Positions 15,935 through 23,566 of a stretch of 23,566 nt of DNA are shown piece after piece; the stretch's first letter is position 1; every line of letters starts with the position of its first letter. The translations under genes were made by a program, and so were the position numbers. The notes below the pieces were generated by a model. The model worked only from the letters and a program-made list of their open reading frames with translations. It searched no databases and had not been told where the DNA came from. The DNA is from CAZKYP01 sp964556885 (GTDB lineage: Bacteria > Planctomycetota > Phycisphaerae > Sedimentisphaerales > Anaerobacaceae): NCBI GenBank assembly GCA_964556885.1, contig CAZKYP010000031.1:1-23566 (forward strand), given 5' to 3'.

Positions 15935-17869
15935 TTATTGTGTCAATTTTACAACACCTGCCGACAGCGGCGGCATTGTGAATTTAACGGTCCGGTCTTC
16001 CACAGTAGCGGTGACGGAGACGACCTTGATGTGGTCGGGCTCATCGAGGGAATTCTTCACAGTTTCACCGCCCGGGGCGACCAGTTGCATCGTTGCGGTC
16101 TTGAGGATCAGGTCGCCATCGAGTCGGATCGAGGCTTCAACCGCAGTGCTGGTGGGATTGACCGCCTTCAGGAACACGGTCTGCTTGTCGGCGGAACGCG
16201 TGGCCACGAAATTGAGGGGACGATCCGGCCCATCCACCGCGAGGAGATTGGGGGCAAATGAATCGCGCCAGAGCTTCATCACGACGTAATTGCTGCCGGG
16301 GAACCAGGTCTTCTGGTCGAAGTTGATTAGGGCATTGTCCCACGAGGTCGTTACACCTTGCTTGCGCATGAACAGGGCGGGACAGGACATTGTGACTATA
16401 TCGCCCTGGCGCTCAAAGGCGTTGAGAATACCGCCGGCATAGAGGCCGACGCGCCAGTCGTTACCCCAACTCTTCTCGGTGAGGTTCCATTCGGATACAT
16501 AGATTTTCATATCGGGATTAACGGATTTCCGGATGATCTCGCCGCGTCCCTTGAGGAACTGCTCGTATTTGTAGGGATCCTCGACAAAATCGGCCGTAAA
16601 GTATATGCCGTTGTAATAATGCGGTGACAGAATGTCGAATAGCTTGCCCGCCTCTTCGATGATACGCGGGTCCCAGTTGCGGTTGGCCTCCTGGTTGCCC
16701 TCGCCGGGGCCGGTGTCGTAACCGTAGCTGCCGGCAACGGAGAGTTTGAGGTTGGGGTATTTGGCCCGGATGGCCGGGCAGAACTGGTTGACGATATCCA
16801 GGTACTTGGAATAATCCATCATAAGCCAGGGTTCATTGTCGATCTCGAGGGTTTTGAGTTGATACGGCGCAGGATGCCCGTTGGCCGCTCGCATTTTGCC
16901 GTACTCGGTAGTCTCGTCGCCCATGCAGTATTCCAGCCAGTTAAGGGCGTCGTCGACGCCGCGGGAGGTATTCAATACGAGGATGGGCTCGGCCTTGACC
17001 TTCTCGCAGAACTGGATGAATTCATCGGTTCCGAACTGATAGGTGTCGCGGTCGCTCCACTGCTCGATGGGATGGGGCAGGCGTTTTTCACGGGGACCGA
17101 TGCCGTTCTGCCAGATGTATCGGTTGGCGAATCCGCCACCGGGCCAGCGAATGGAGGCGGGCTGGAGGTCGGCGACGGCTTTAAACAGGTCGGGACGATA
17201 CCCACCGGTGGCCAGGGCAGAGGCGGAGAAGAGGGAGATTTGGTCGATGTTGACCGGCCCCGAGGGCGACGAGCCGATCGTCAATGTGGAGGCGTCTATA
17301 GTGCGTGGTGCAGTGAACTCGACGGTGAACTTCTGCCACTGGGCCGTCAGTTCCGTGAAGGTTTTGGTGAAGGCCGGCGCGTCACCCTCGTGAAATGTCA
17401 CTATGACGCTGCCGCCGCCGCGTGCGTAGAGCGAGAGTGTGTACGTCTCGCCTTGCTTGAGGGCGATATTCCCTTGGCGGATGCCCGGCCCGGCTGCCGA
17501 ATCGACGCCGACCTTGGCCGCAATGCGCACCGAGACGTCCGCGTTGAAGGGATTGTCCCGGTCCACGGAGACCTCGTTGGCATCGCCGACGAAATCCCAG
17601 TTCAGCGGTGTCGTGGTCGGAGCGGCGTCCCGACCACGCATGCCCCGTCTCGGCCTGGGCGGACGCAGTTCCAGGGTACCGTTGAGAATCTGGTCTCCCC
17701 AGAGTCCGCCATGAACTGAATTGAAAATATGCTCGAGGAATTGACCGTAGATCCCGACACTGACGGTCTTGGTGGTTTGATCGGTGTGAACAGTAAGCGA
17801 TTGTTGGGTCCCGGTGGAAGAGGTGCCGAGCCCGGCTACAGCAAGTATGAACGCTACAGAAATATTCAT
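15935..17869 (-). CDS. Secreted GH51 alpha-L-arabinofuranosidase (second GH51)
   Basis: A 644-residue retaining arabinofuranosidase with a signal peptide (MNISVAFILAVAGLGTSSTG). GGAGG about ten bases ahead on the minus strand supports the ATG at 17869. Hallmarks are VGIYGQFLEHIFNSVHGGLWG, IRWPGGGFANRYIWQNGIG, the acid/base Glu346 in LEIDNEPWLM, and the nucleophile Glu460 in YVSEWNLT. The 114-residue spacing between the glutamates is normal. Near residue 70 a short Arg/Pro-rich insert (PRPRRGMRGRD) interrupts the N-terminal part, and a carbohydrate-binding-like beta domain (~residues 80-215) precedes the rest of the barrel. It is only distantly like the GH51 at 1258-3645, so the two probably differ in substrate preference rather than being a recent duplication. 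It is transcribed away from 18252 through an AT-rich divergent region. Confidence 0.92.
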   Translation of the reverse strand: MNISVAFILAVAGLGTSSTGTQQSLTVHTDQTTKTVSVGIYGQFLEHIFNSVHGGLWGDQILNGTLELRPPRPRRGMRGRDAAPTTTPLNWDFVGDANEVSVDRDNPFNADVSVRIAAKVGVDSAAGPGIRQGNIALKQGETYTLSLYARGGGSVIVTFHEGDAPAFTKTFTELTAQWQKFTVEFTAPRTIDASTLTIGSSPSGPVNIDQISLFSASALATGGYRPDLFKAVADLQPASIRWPGGGFANRYIWQNGIGPREKRLPHPIEQWSDRDTYQFGTDEFIQFCEKVKAEPILVLNTSRGVDDALNWLEYCMGDETTEYGKMRAANGHPAPYQLKTLEIDNEPWLMMDYSKYLDIVNQFCPAIRAKYPNLKLSVAGSYGYDTGPGEGNQEANRNWDPRIIEEAGKLFDILSPHYYNGIYFTADFVEDPYKYEQFLKGRGEIIRKSVNPDMKIYVSEWNLTEKSWGNDWRVGLYAGGILNAFERQGDIVTMSCPALFMRKQGVTTSWDNALINFDQKTWFPGSNYVVMKLWRDSFAPNLLAVDGPDRPLNFVATRSADKQTVFLKAVNPTSTAVEASIRLDGDLILKTATMQLVAPGGETVKNSLDEPDHIKVVSVTATVEDRTVKFTMPPLSAGVVKLTQ

Positions 17870-18251
17870 CTGAGTAATGCCTCCAAAAAAAGGTTCATTT
17901 TTTAACTACACTATAGAGTAATATACCATTTTTCTTTCATATTTTTATCTCATCATTAGAATGGTTATCATGCTATACTTTATAGGCAAAACGAATATAC
18001 TGCAAGATTTATTTCATTCATACTCAGGCGTCTTGCCATTTGACATATAATTAGGTTTGCCGCAGCGAAGAAGGCTTATCAGGCTCTATTGCAGGAACTT
18101 TTTGCCCGGCACAGACGGGTTTTTAAGAAAACCGTTAAGATTTGATGATATTGATTCTATTAAAGTTTTGTGCTTTATCGTAATATACATCATATACATC
18201 CTTGTTTAAGACAGCTTTAATATTAATTAAATTCTTTAAGGAGATTTTAAA
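17870..18251. promoter_or_regulatory. AT-rich divergent intergenic region with a short coding-like remnant
   Basis: This 382-base stretch separates the minus-strand GH51 from the plus-strand esterase and should carry both promoters; AAGGAG at 18237-18242 is the esterase's ribosome site. A clean TATACT at about 17973 is a possible -10. Within it, 18044-18145 reads FAAAKKAYQALLQELFARHR, then RVFKKTVKI and a stop. It is richer in GC than its surroundings and looks like the C-terminal end of a lost gene, which I cannot identify. Part of the same stretch (CCCG...CGGG then TTTTT, 18105-18124) could fold as a small hairpin. Confidence 0.35.
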
Positions 18252-19609
18252 ATGAGACAAACATTATTATTTATTTTACTGATGGTCATGTCAGTTAGTG
18301 GAATCTGTTTAGCCCAAACGGCTCAGGTTTCAAACGATTCTAATGCTGCTGTTGCAGCACATCCTTCACCTTACAATCTCTATGGAGCTCAGTATCCGCG
18401 TATTGAAGCCGATTCGCGAGTTACCTTCCGCTTAAACGCTCCCGATGCGCAGAAGGTGCAGGTTTCCATCGCCAACGTTGCACATGATATGGTCAAAGGC
18501 GACGACGGCGTGTGGAGCTACACCAGTGAACCGCAGGATGCAGGTTATCACAACTACTGGATGATTGTTGATGGCGCTATCGTGCTGGATCCGGCTACCG
18601 ACGCATTCATCGGCTATAGCCATATGTGCAATGGCTTTGAAATCCCCGATCCGGAGGGCGGTTTTTATGAGTTAAAAGATGTACCGCATGGCAACGTGCT
18701 GATCAAGAATTATTTTTCTAAGACGACCAATTCCTGGCGTCACATCTTCATTTATACGCCTCCGGGATATGAGACCAACACCTCAACCCGTTACCCGGTG
18801 CTTTATCTTCAGCACGGCGGCGGCGAGGATGAACGAGTGTGGATTGAAATGGGACGGACCAATGTAATACTCGACAATCTGATCGCCGAAGGGAAAGCCA
18901 AACCATTTATAGTTGTTATGGAAACCAGTGCGGCTTATAAACCGGGCGAAGCTCCACCTCAGCCGCGTCAGCCGAGACCCGCCGGAGGAAGACAGGGAGC
19001 CCAGGGCGGACAGCCCGCTGCAGGCGCACGTCCCCGCATGTCATTTTCATTTGATACATACANNNNNNNNNNNNNNNNNNNNNNNNNNNNNNNNNNNNNN
19101 NNNNNNNNNNNNNNNNNNNNNNNNNNNNNNNNNNNNNNNNNNNNNNNNNNNNNNNNNNNNNNGGACAGCCCGCTGCAGGCGCACGTCCCCGCATGTCATT
19201 TTCATTTGATACATACAAAGAGGTTATGATCAACGACCTGATTCCTTTCATTGATGGTAATTTCAGGACTTTAAGCGACGGTCGTAGCCGTGCTATGGCA
19301 GGACTTTCTATGGGTGGCATGGTGACCAGGCAGGTCACACTGGCTAATCTCGATAAGTTCTCCCATATCGGCATCTTCAGTGGCGGTACCATCTCCCCGA
19401 CGGACATTACCGACAAAGAGAAGGTCAAAGTAGTATTTATGAGTTATGGCAGCCGTGAACGCGGCGCCGACGGTGTCAAGAACGCCGCTGACGCACTGCA
19501 GCAAGCCGGTATCAAGGCTGTCTCCTACGTTTCCCCGAATACCGCTCATGAATGGCAATCCTGGCGACGAAGCCTGCGTGAATTCGCGCCGCTTCTGTTT
19601 CATGATTGA
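18252..19609 (+). CDS. Secreted CE1-like alpha/beta-hydrolase esterase (interrupted by scaffold gap)
   Basis: Predicted feruloyl/acetyl-xylan-type esterase. A signal peptide ends at CLAQTAQ. Residues ~30-150 are a CBM48-like beta domain (VTFRLNAPDAQKVQVSI, GVWSYTSEP, YHNYWMIVDG). The hydrolase follows (RHIFIYTPPGYE, YPVLYLQHGGGEDE), with nucleophile GLSMGG and histidine in TAHEWQSWR. A run of 100 N (19063-19162) breaks the frame. A 55-bp sequence is repeated exactly on both sides, and removing the N run plus one copy (155 bases) restores one frame of 400 residues, with Ser301 and His381. A Gly/Gln/Pro/Arg-rich loop (~232-262) sits inside the hydrolase fold. The gene is therefore intact in reality. 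Confidence 0.87.
19008..19217. repeat. 100-N scaffold gap flanked by identical 55-bp contig ends
   Basis: Bases 19008-19062 and 19163-19217 are identical (GGACAGCCCGCTG ... GATACATACA), separated by exactly 100 N. This is the signature of two overlapping contigs joined by a default-size gap, not a biological duplication. Collapsing it restores the esterase frame. Confidence 0.9.
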
Positions 19610-19619
19610 ACAACTGGAT

Positions 19620-20155
19620 AAATAGAACCAGGCCTGGCGTTTTGGGATGTATGCAATGAGCCGGATTATCCGCCTACGCCACCTGAGCGCGTCGCCAGCC
19701 GGATTGCGTTCGCGCGGTACATGGCGGGCGTCTTCCCGCAAGCTCGACGGTCAGAGGCCTGTCACTATCGGATTCGCCTTTGAATCGACGATGAAGAAGT
19801 ATGTCGATGATGTCGATGTGCTGGTCTTCCATAACTTCCTGCGGACCCGCGGTGCCGTGTGAGCCTGATGTCGAACGCGCAAGGAAAGTCGCTGCGGCGG
19901 CGCATAAGCAGGTCATGGATGATGAAATGGGCTGAGTGACCCGGGCCAATCCTTATGACGTGACCATCCAGGAACACATGAACACCCACATCGGTTGAGC
20001 TTATGATCGTACAAGACAGCATGGGCCGTGGATGGGGTAATGTCCACAGCATCTTCTATCCCGATGGCACCGTCCGCGATCCCTCTATCCCAATGGCCGT
20101 CATGGGTATCTTCCGCAACCGCTGCCCCGACGTCGTGCTCGAACAACCCGACTGC
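19620..20155 (+). pseudogene. Decayed third copy of the GH5-like domain
   Basis: The segment aligns with the second catalytic domain of the 5376-7826 gene, roughly 7040-7580. It retains LAFWDVCNEPDYPP (acid/base Glu present), RPVTIGFAFESTM, DDVDVLVFHNF, AAAAHKQVMDDEMG, RANPYDVTIQEHM and RGWGNVHSIFYPDGTVRDPS. It is inactivated by an extra base with a TGA near 19857-19862, a TGA replacing the cysteine codon after DEMG (about 19933), and an ~11-base deletion at about 19997 that removes YYLW. The N-terminal half is missing; homology begins abruptly 10-20 bases after the esterase stop. It is too diverged from both intact copies to be a very recent duplication. Confidence 0.88.
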
Positions 20156-20386
20156 GCTGACTCAATGTACTCTTGCGGTATCCTTATTTAAGGATTATTA
20201 TGAATGAATCAAAAGTCATGGCGGCAGTTGTAACGCGATTATTGCTGCTGCCCGGAAATTTTTGGGAATCATTTATCAAAAAGTGAAAATGATTGGACAT
20301 TTTAGGATTTTTCAAACTTTATAATTGCATATAATTAACATGATATAAATAAAAATTTGAGTGGAATTTATAGGAGGTAAACACAG
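20156..20386. promoter_or_regulatory. Intergenic region upstream of the six-hairpin gene
   Basis: The last ~120 bases are AT-rich and end with AGGAGGT (20373-20379), an optimal ribosome site for the ATG at 20387. TATAAT occurs at 20320-20325; TTGGAC at 20293-20298 is 21 bases upstream, too far for a standard -35. A 28-codon ORF (20200-20286) after AAGGAT reads NESKVMAAVVTRLLLLPGNF; I do not consider it a gene. Confidence 0.35.
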
Positions 20387-22642
20387 ATGTTCTACAAATG
20401 TGTAATACTTGGATTATGCCTGATAGTATCGGCGGCATTCGCACAACAAGGCGATCGAGAGGATCTTGGACGCTTGCAGACCGGGGCAACAGTCTCGTTC
20501 CTCCGCGCCGCAGAAGGCGAGTGGGGCATCGAAATCGCGGGGGCCGCGGCCCCGCGCATCCTGCAGCCTAAACCCGCGAAGCTTGAAATCTTTAGCACGG
20601 AGGAGGATATTCGCCAGCTTGCAACTGGATACAAGACCGTAGAGAAATCGGCGGCCGGGATCGATGCAATGGCCGAAATCGCATATGGTGATAATGTTGT
20701 CTTTCGTGTGCGGGACAGATGGAGCCTGAGCGGGGCGGTGGTTTCAGTAAGCAGGAAGGTGGAAGTAGCGGGGAACGCGCCGGGCGGATTTTACTCGTCC
20801 GTTATACTAACGGTTGACCCTTCCGTAGGCTGGTTTGACGTGAACTACCTTGCTCCGGGTTTGTTATACGGTGATCCGACCTACGATGGCGACCGCTCGC
20901 CAGGCGGCACGCTGAACTATAAGGCCCGGCGTTTTCTCATGCGCGAGGATATACTATCGGCGCCATTGTTTGCGCTCTCGTTTAACAATGGCACCTCCGT
21001 TGCCGTGCTGGATCCCGCGCCGCGCGGTGACACGACCATGGAGGAAACGCCGTTAAAAGCTGTGATGAGCGATGCTCGGTTTCAGTTCGGCGCACTCGGA
21101 GCGTGGCAGACGGACGAGGGCCCAATCGAATTTGGTTTCTGGTTTCCGGGCACTACGAGCAGTTATGGTTTCGGCCGCGGCGCACAACCGGCAACGCCGA
21201 GATGGATTCGACGCTATCACCCGATCGCTCAGGGGGTGTCCCACAGCTACCAGGTAAGTTTTCGCTTCGGTCAGAACGAATCTTTCCCGGACGTGACACG
21301 AAACGCCTGGCGCTGGGCATGGAACACTCTTGATCCTGAAATCACGTACATTGATGTCGAGCAGATGCGTCAGGTTCTAATAGACCACCTGGTTTCTCAG
21401 GCCAATACGATCAATGGACGAACTGCAATGCCCTTTGTTGTCAATACCATTACAGACCAGCTTCAATGGAACTATACAATGACAGCGATGGGCTTCGTTG
21501 GCAAGAATATCGAATGCGCGGACCAGTTGCTGCGCGAAGGCGACCGTGATAATACTGAACGTGGGCAGAAAATGCGCCAGACAGGTTTGGCCATCATCTC
21601 TTCCCATATTCAGGCGCTATCATCAATCCCGCTCCAGGGTACAGGCTACGATTTGGAAACCGGAAAACCATGGGATAATTCCGTAAAGGAATCAGATCGC
21701 AACTGGACTGCTCCCTGGCTGCGGAATGCCACTGAAGGTATGCGTGTGCTGATGCGGGCTTATCAGCGTGAGAAAACGCAGGGTCGCCAGCATCCGGAAT
21801 GGTTCAACTGGATCAAGCAATATGTTGATTGGTTGATACAGCAGCAGAGACCGGACGGCTCATTCCCGCGGCGATGGGAACATGGAAGTAGCGAAGTTGC
21901 AGAGGCCTCCGGTACAACGAGTTACAATCCTGTACCGCTACTCGTACTGATGACCGAAGAGACAGGCGATCCGAAATACGAAGAGTCGGCAATTCGAGCA
22001 GCCGAATATGTCTGGAAAAACTGGGGTTCACGAGGAGTTTTTATTGGAGGCACGATCGACAACCCGAACATCACCGACAAAGAGGCCGGGATGCTAAGCT
22101 TAGAAGCCTTCCTGAGTCTTTATGAATCAACAAAGGAGCTTAAATGGCTTCAACGCGCTCAAGCCGCTGCGAATTTCACCGAGAGCTGGATATGGATTTG
22201 GGATGTGCCGATGCCCCTGAATGCGAACGATGCGGATCTCCACTGGAAAAAAGGTGTACCGGCAATTGGATTTCAGGGTATAGCTGCATCGGCTGTTGGC
22301 GGTGTAGATGAATACCTTGACTGGTCGGTGCCATCCTACGCCAAGCTGTACAACCTCACCAAAGATGAGCATTACCTCGATGTGGCGAGACTTCTGTTGC
22401 ATAACACAAAATCCATGGTCGCTCTTCCGGGACGCCAGTACGACTATAAAGGCACTGGGTGGCAGCAGGAAGGCTGGAGCATGAGTCCAGGTTCCCGTCG
22501 CGGCATAGGAGGACACCGGTTCTGGCTGCCGTGGATTTCCGCAAACCACCTCTATGGAATAACGGGACTTGAGGAATATGACCCCGCTCTGTTTAAAACG
22601 CTATCTGTCAAGCTCGATACACCGGCGGCGCCGGCGAAATGA
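20387..22642 (+). CDS. Unrecognised secreted protein: beta-sandwich plus (alpha/alpha)6-like domain
   Basis: A 751-residue product with a signal peptide (MFYKCVILGLCLIVSAAFAQ) and an excellent ribosome site. Residues ~20-310 look beta-rich (VVSVSRKVEVAGNAPGGFYS, GWFDVNYLAPGLLYG, IEFGFWFPGTTSSYGF). Residues ~315-740 are helical hairpins with Trp/Gly/Asp-rich loops (WAWNTLDPEITYIDV, WLRNATEGMRVLMRAYQ, YVDWLIQQQRPDGSFPRRWEHG, TDKEAGMLSLEAFLSLYE, WIWIWDVPMP, GTGWQQEGWSMSPGSRRG). This layout is seen in six-hairpin glycosidases such as GH15, GH65 and GH88-like folds. I recognise no family signature and cannot name catalytic residues with confidence. Asp/Glu in RPDGSFPRRWEHG, DKEAG and DADLHW are candidates. 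Context makes a carbohydrate-active role likely, but this is inference. Its stop codon overlaps the SGNH remnant. Confidence 0.75.
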   Translation: MFYKCVILGLCLIVSAAFAQQGDREDLGRLQTGATVSFLRAAEGEWGIEIAGAAAPRILQPKPAKLEIFSTEEDIRQLATGYKTVEKSAAGIDAMAEIAYGDNVVFRVRDRWSLSGAVVSVSRKVEVAGNAPGGFYSSVILTVDPSVGWFDVNYLAPGLLYGDPTYDGDRSPGGTLNYKARRFLMREDILSAPLFALSFNNGTSVAVLDPAPRGDTTMEETPLKAVMSDARFQFGALGAWQTDEGPIEFGFWFPGTTSSYGFGRGAQPATPRWIRRYHPIAQGVSHSYQVSFRFGQNESFPDVTRNAWRWAWNTLDPEITYIDVEQMRQVLIDHLVSQANTINGRTAMPFVVNTITDQLQWNYTMTAMGFVGKNIECADQLLREGDRDNTERGQKMRQTGLAIISSHIQALSSIPLQGTGYDLETGKPWDNSVKESDRNWTAPWLRNATEGMRVLMRAYQREKTQGRQHPEWFNWIKQYVDWLIQQQRPDGSFPRRWEHGSSEVAEASGTTSYNPVPLLVLMTEETGDPKYEESAIRAAEYVWKNWGSRGVFIGGTIDNPNITDKEAGMLSLEAFLSLYESTKELKWLQRAQAAANFTESWIWIWDVPMPLNANDADLHWKKGVPAIGFQGIAASAVGGVDEYLDWSVPSYAKLYNLTKDEHYLDVARLLLHNTKSMVALPGRQYDYKGTGWQQEGWSMSPGSRRGIGGHRFWLPWISANHLYGITGLEEYDPALFKTLSVKLDTPAAPAK

Positions 22643-22849
22643 CGCCGACGCCCCGTGGCCTGATGTACTTCTCAATCGCCTGCCGGCGCTACAGGACAGC
22701 ACGCCGGTCTGCGTGATAAATATGGGCATCGGTTCCAATCGCCTGGTGACGGTGGATGCGTTGGTCTTGGCCCGGCCGGCCCGCCGCCTCGTACCTCCTT
22801 CACATTTACAGTGCCGCCGCACTCGTATATGTCCTTCGCCGCCAAATAG
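22641..22849 (+). pseudogene. SGNH esterase fragment joined to a hydrolase C-terminus
   Basis: Bases 22641-22760 align without gaps to 4781-4900 of the intact SGNH gene, about 100 of 120 bases matching. They encode WPDVLLNRLPALQDSTPV and INMGIGSNRLV, keeping the block II glycine. The GDS serine block and the Asp/His block are absent. About 30 bases later another frame reads TSFTFTVPPHSYMSFAAK and stops at 22847-22849, resembling the end of a GH51- or GH30-type beta-sandwich domain. Two unrelated gene pieces thus appear fused. It starts exactly at the end of the 20387-22642 gene, placing a deletion junction there. Confidence 0.75.
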
Positions 22850-22900
22850 ATCCACGTGATTATGCGACAAAATAGAGGGTTTCTTTTACAGGGAGTTACC

Positions 22901-22966
22901 ATGGTCACTCGAAAATGGAATATTCACTTCACCTGTTATACGGCCATGTTGGCGGCCGGCGCGTAG
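22901..22966 (+). pseudogene. Signal-peptide stub of a lost secreted gene
   Basis: GGGAG six bases ahead of the ATG and a 21-residue product (MVTRKWNIHFTCYTAMLAAGA, then TAG) look like the start of an exported protein cut off right after the hydrophobic core. It could also be a chance ORF. The rest of 22967-23119 is AT-rich with one inverted repeat. Confidence 0.35.
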
Positions 22967-22979
22967 GCTTTTTCCTGGC

Positions 22980-23013
22980 CATCTTAGAAAATTTGCTTCG
23001 GATAGCTAAGATG
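22980..23013 (+). terminator. Inverted repeat upstream of the last ORF
   Basis: CATCTTAG (22980-22987) and CTAAGATG (23006-23013) are perfect 8-bp complements around an 18-base loop, followed within ten bases by GTTTTT. It could terminate transcription coming from the remnant region before the 23120 gene. The loop is long for a classical terminator. Confidence 0.3.
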
Positions 23014-23119
23014 TTGCTGTGTTTTTATGAAAAATTTCTATTAAAACTTTCTTGGGAAAAAGATTCTTAATTGTTCAGTATGATTTTGGTAAGATTACTG
23101 ATATTGTACGGAGAAAATT

Positions 23120-23566
23120 ATGTTGTTTAAGAGTGTAAAACAATCACAGGTCAAATTACATTATTTTACTATCCTTGCACTAACAGTCCGGACCGTCTGT
23201 ACTTCGTTTGGCCAGGTTGTACTAACACTGAAGAATGACGACGGGCTATGCCAGGCTGGTGAAAGCGCTGTTTGGATCGTTAAGCCTGCGCCACAGTCCA
23301 GCGCAACCAGTGACACCTATACCGCCTGCAAAAACAGCACCGCAAATCCCTGCAAGCAAGGTAAGCTGGGTCTCTCTTCCGGCAGTTGCGTCACAACGAA
23401 ACTGACATTCGATGGACCCGGTGCCAACACCCTGGATGTGCCGCTGCAAGCAGCCCCGGCGAGCGCTGCGGAATGCGCACAGGTTTCCAAACATTTAGGT
23501 CTACCCCTCAATATCAGAACGCCAAGTGGATTATATGAGGTGATATCATGTCGAAATTCTGTTTTT
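23120..23566 (+). CDS. Cys-rich secreted protein, function unknown (3' partial)
   Basis: An ATG at 23120 follows GGAG (23110-23113) by six bases, and the frame stays open for 149 codons to the window edge, so no stop is seen. A signal-like N-terminus (KLHYFTILALTVRTVCTSFG) ends at SFGQ, after which QVVLTLKNDDG starts the mature part. The mature part has six cysteines within about 115 residues (LCQAG, TACKN, NPCKQ, GSCVT, AECAQ, ISCRN), suggesting disulfides in an exported domain. I recognise no family. Its full length and any downstream domains lie outside the window. Confidence 0.65.
   Translation, partial: MLFKSVKQSQVKLHYFTILALTVRTVCTSFGQVVLTLKNDDGLCQAGESAVWIVKPAPQSSATSDTYTACKNSTANPCKQGKLGLSSGSCVTTKLTFDGPGANTLDVPLQAAPASAAECAQVSKHLGLPLNIRTPSGLYEVISCRNSVF

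Noticed and set aside
19008..19217. 55-bp direct repeat as an attachment site or mobile-element boundary
   Set aside because: The exact 100-N spacer and restoration of the esterase frame on collapse point to overlapping contig ends.
20200..20286. 28-codon ORF after AAGGAT
   Set aside because: It is short, has no family resemblance, and ends well before the next gene.
1..23566. Bacteroidetes-type polysaccharide utilisation locus, CRISPR array, tRNA/rRNA genes, transposases
   Set aside because: No SusC/SusD pair, no repeat-spacer array, no RNA gene signature and no transposase or integrase motif could be found in any frame.

Overview
The window is an accessory plant-polysaccharide locus, most consistent with arabinoxylan/arabinan breakdown, from a Gram-negative bacterium. 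Secreted enzymes carry signal peptides, one enzyme has a clear lipobox, and there are no SusC/SusD genes, so it is not a classical Bacteroidetes PUL. A FecR-like protein ending in an NPCBM-type module, large secreted beta-helix and six-hairpin proteins, and Gly/Arg/Gln-rich inserts in enzymes suggest the PVC group, perhaps Planctomycetes/Phycisphaerae. That placement is an inference, not proven. A 100-N scaffold gap shows this is a draft or metagenome assembly.

Layout. 1-847: C-terminal part of a FecR/NPCBM-like protein. 876-1239: broken GH43 remnant. 1258-3645: GH51 arabinofuranosidase with an inserted LamG-like domain. 3821-4033: N-terminal stub of a GH2-type enzyme. 4064-5329: XynE-like SGNH esterase. 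5376-7826: lipoprotein with two tandem clan-A (GH5-like) catalytic domains. 7878-9731 (minus): secreted beta-helix protein. 9990-10103: 37-codon ORF overlapping the next gene. 10100-11518 and 11515-13158: GPH-type sugar symporter and cytoplasmic GH43 beta-xylosidase, overlapping by ATGA. 13230-14831: secreted arabinanase-like GH43 with a ricin-like module. 14892-15593: small secreted protein. 15935-17869 (minus): second GH51. 18252-19609: CE1-like esterase interrupted by a scaffold gap. 19620-20155: decayed third copy of the GH5-like domain. 20387-22642: unrecognised secreted (alpha/alpha)6-type protein. 22641-22966: a patchwork of an SGNH fragment, a hydrolase C-terminus and a signal-peptide stub. 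23120-end: Cys-rich secreted ORF running off the window.

The genes suggest a division of labour. Extracellular or periplasmic arabinofuranosidases (GH51, GH43) and esterases (SGNH, CE1) strip side chains. Released xylo-oligosaccharides enter through the cation symporter and are cut to xylose by the cytoplasmic GH43.

The most striking feature is how many gene remnants lie between intact enzymes. At least four are recognisable CAZyme fragments, and two match intact genes in the same window. This points to repeated duplication and deletion within the locus. The best candidate for new biochemistry is the 751-residue protein at 20387-22642.
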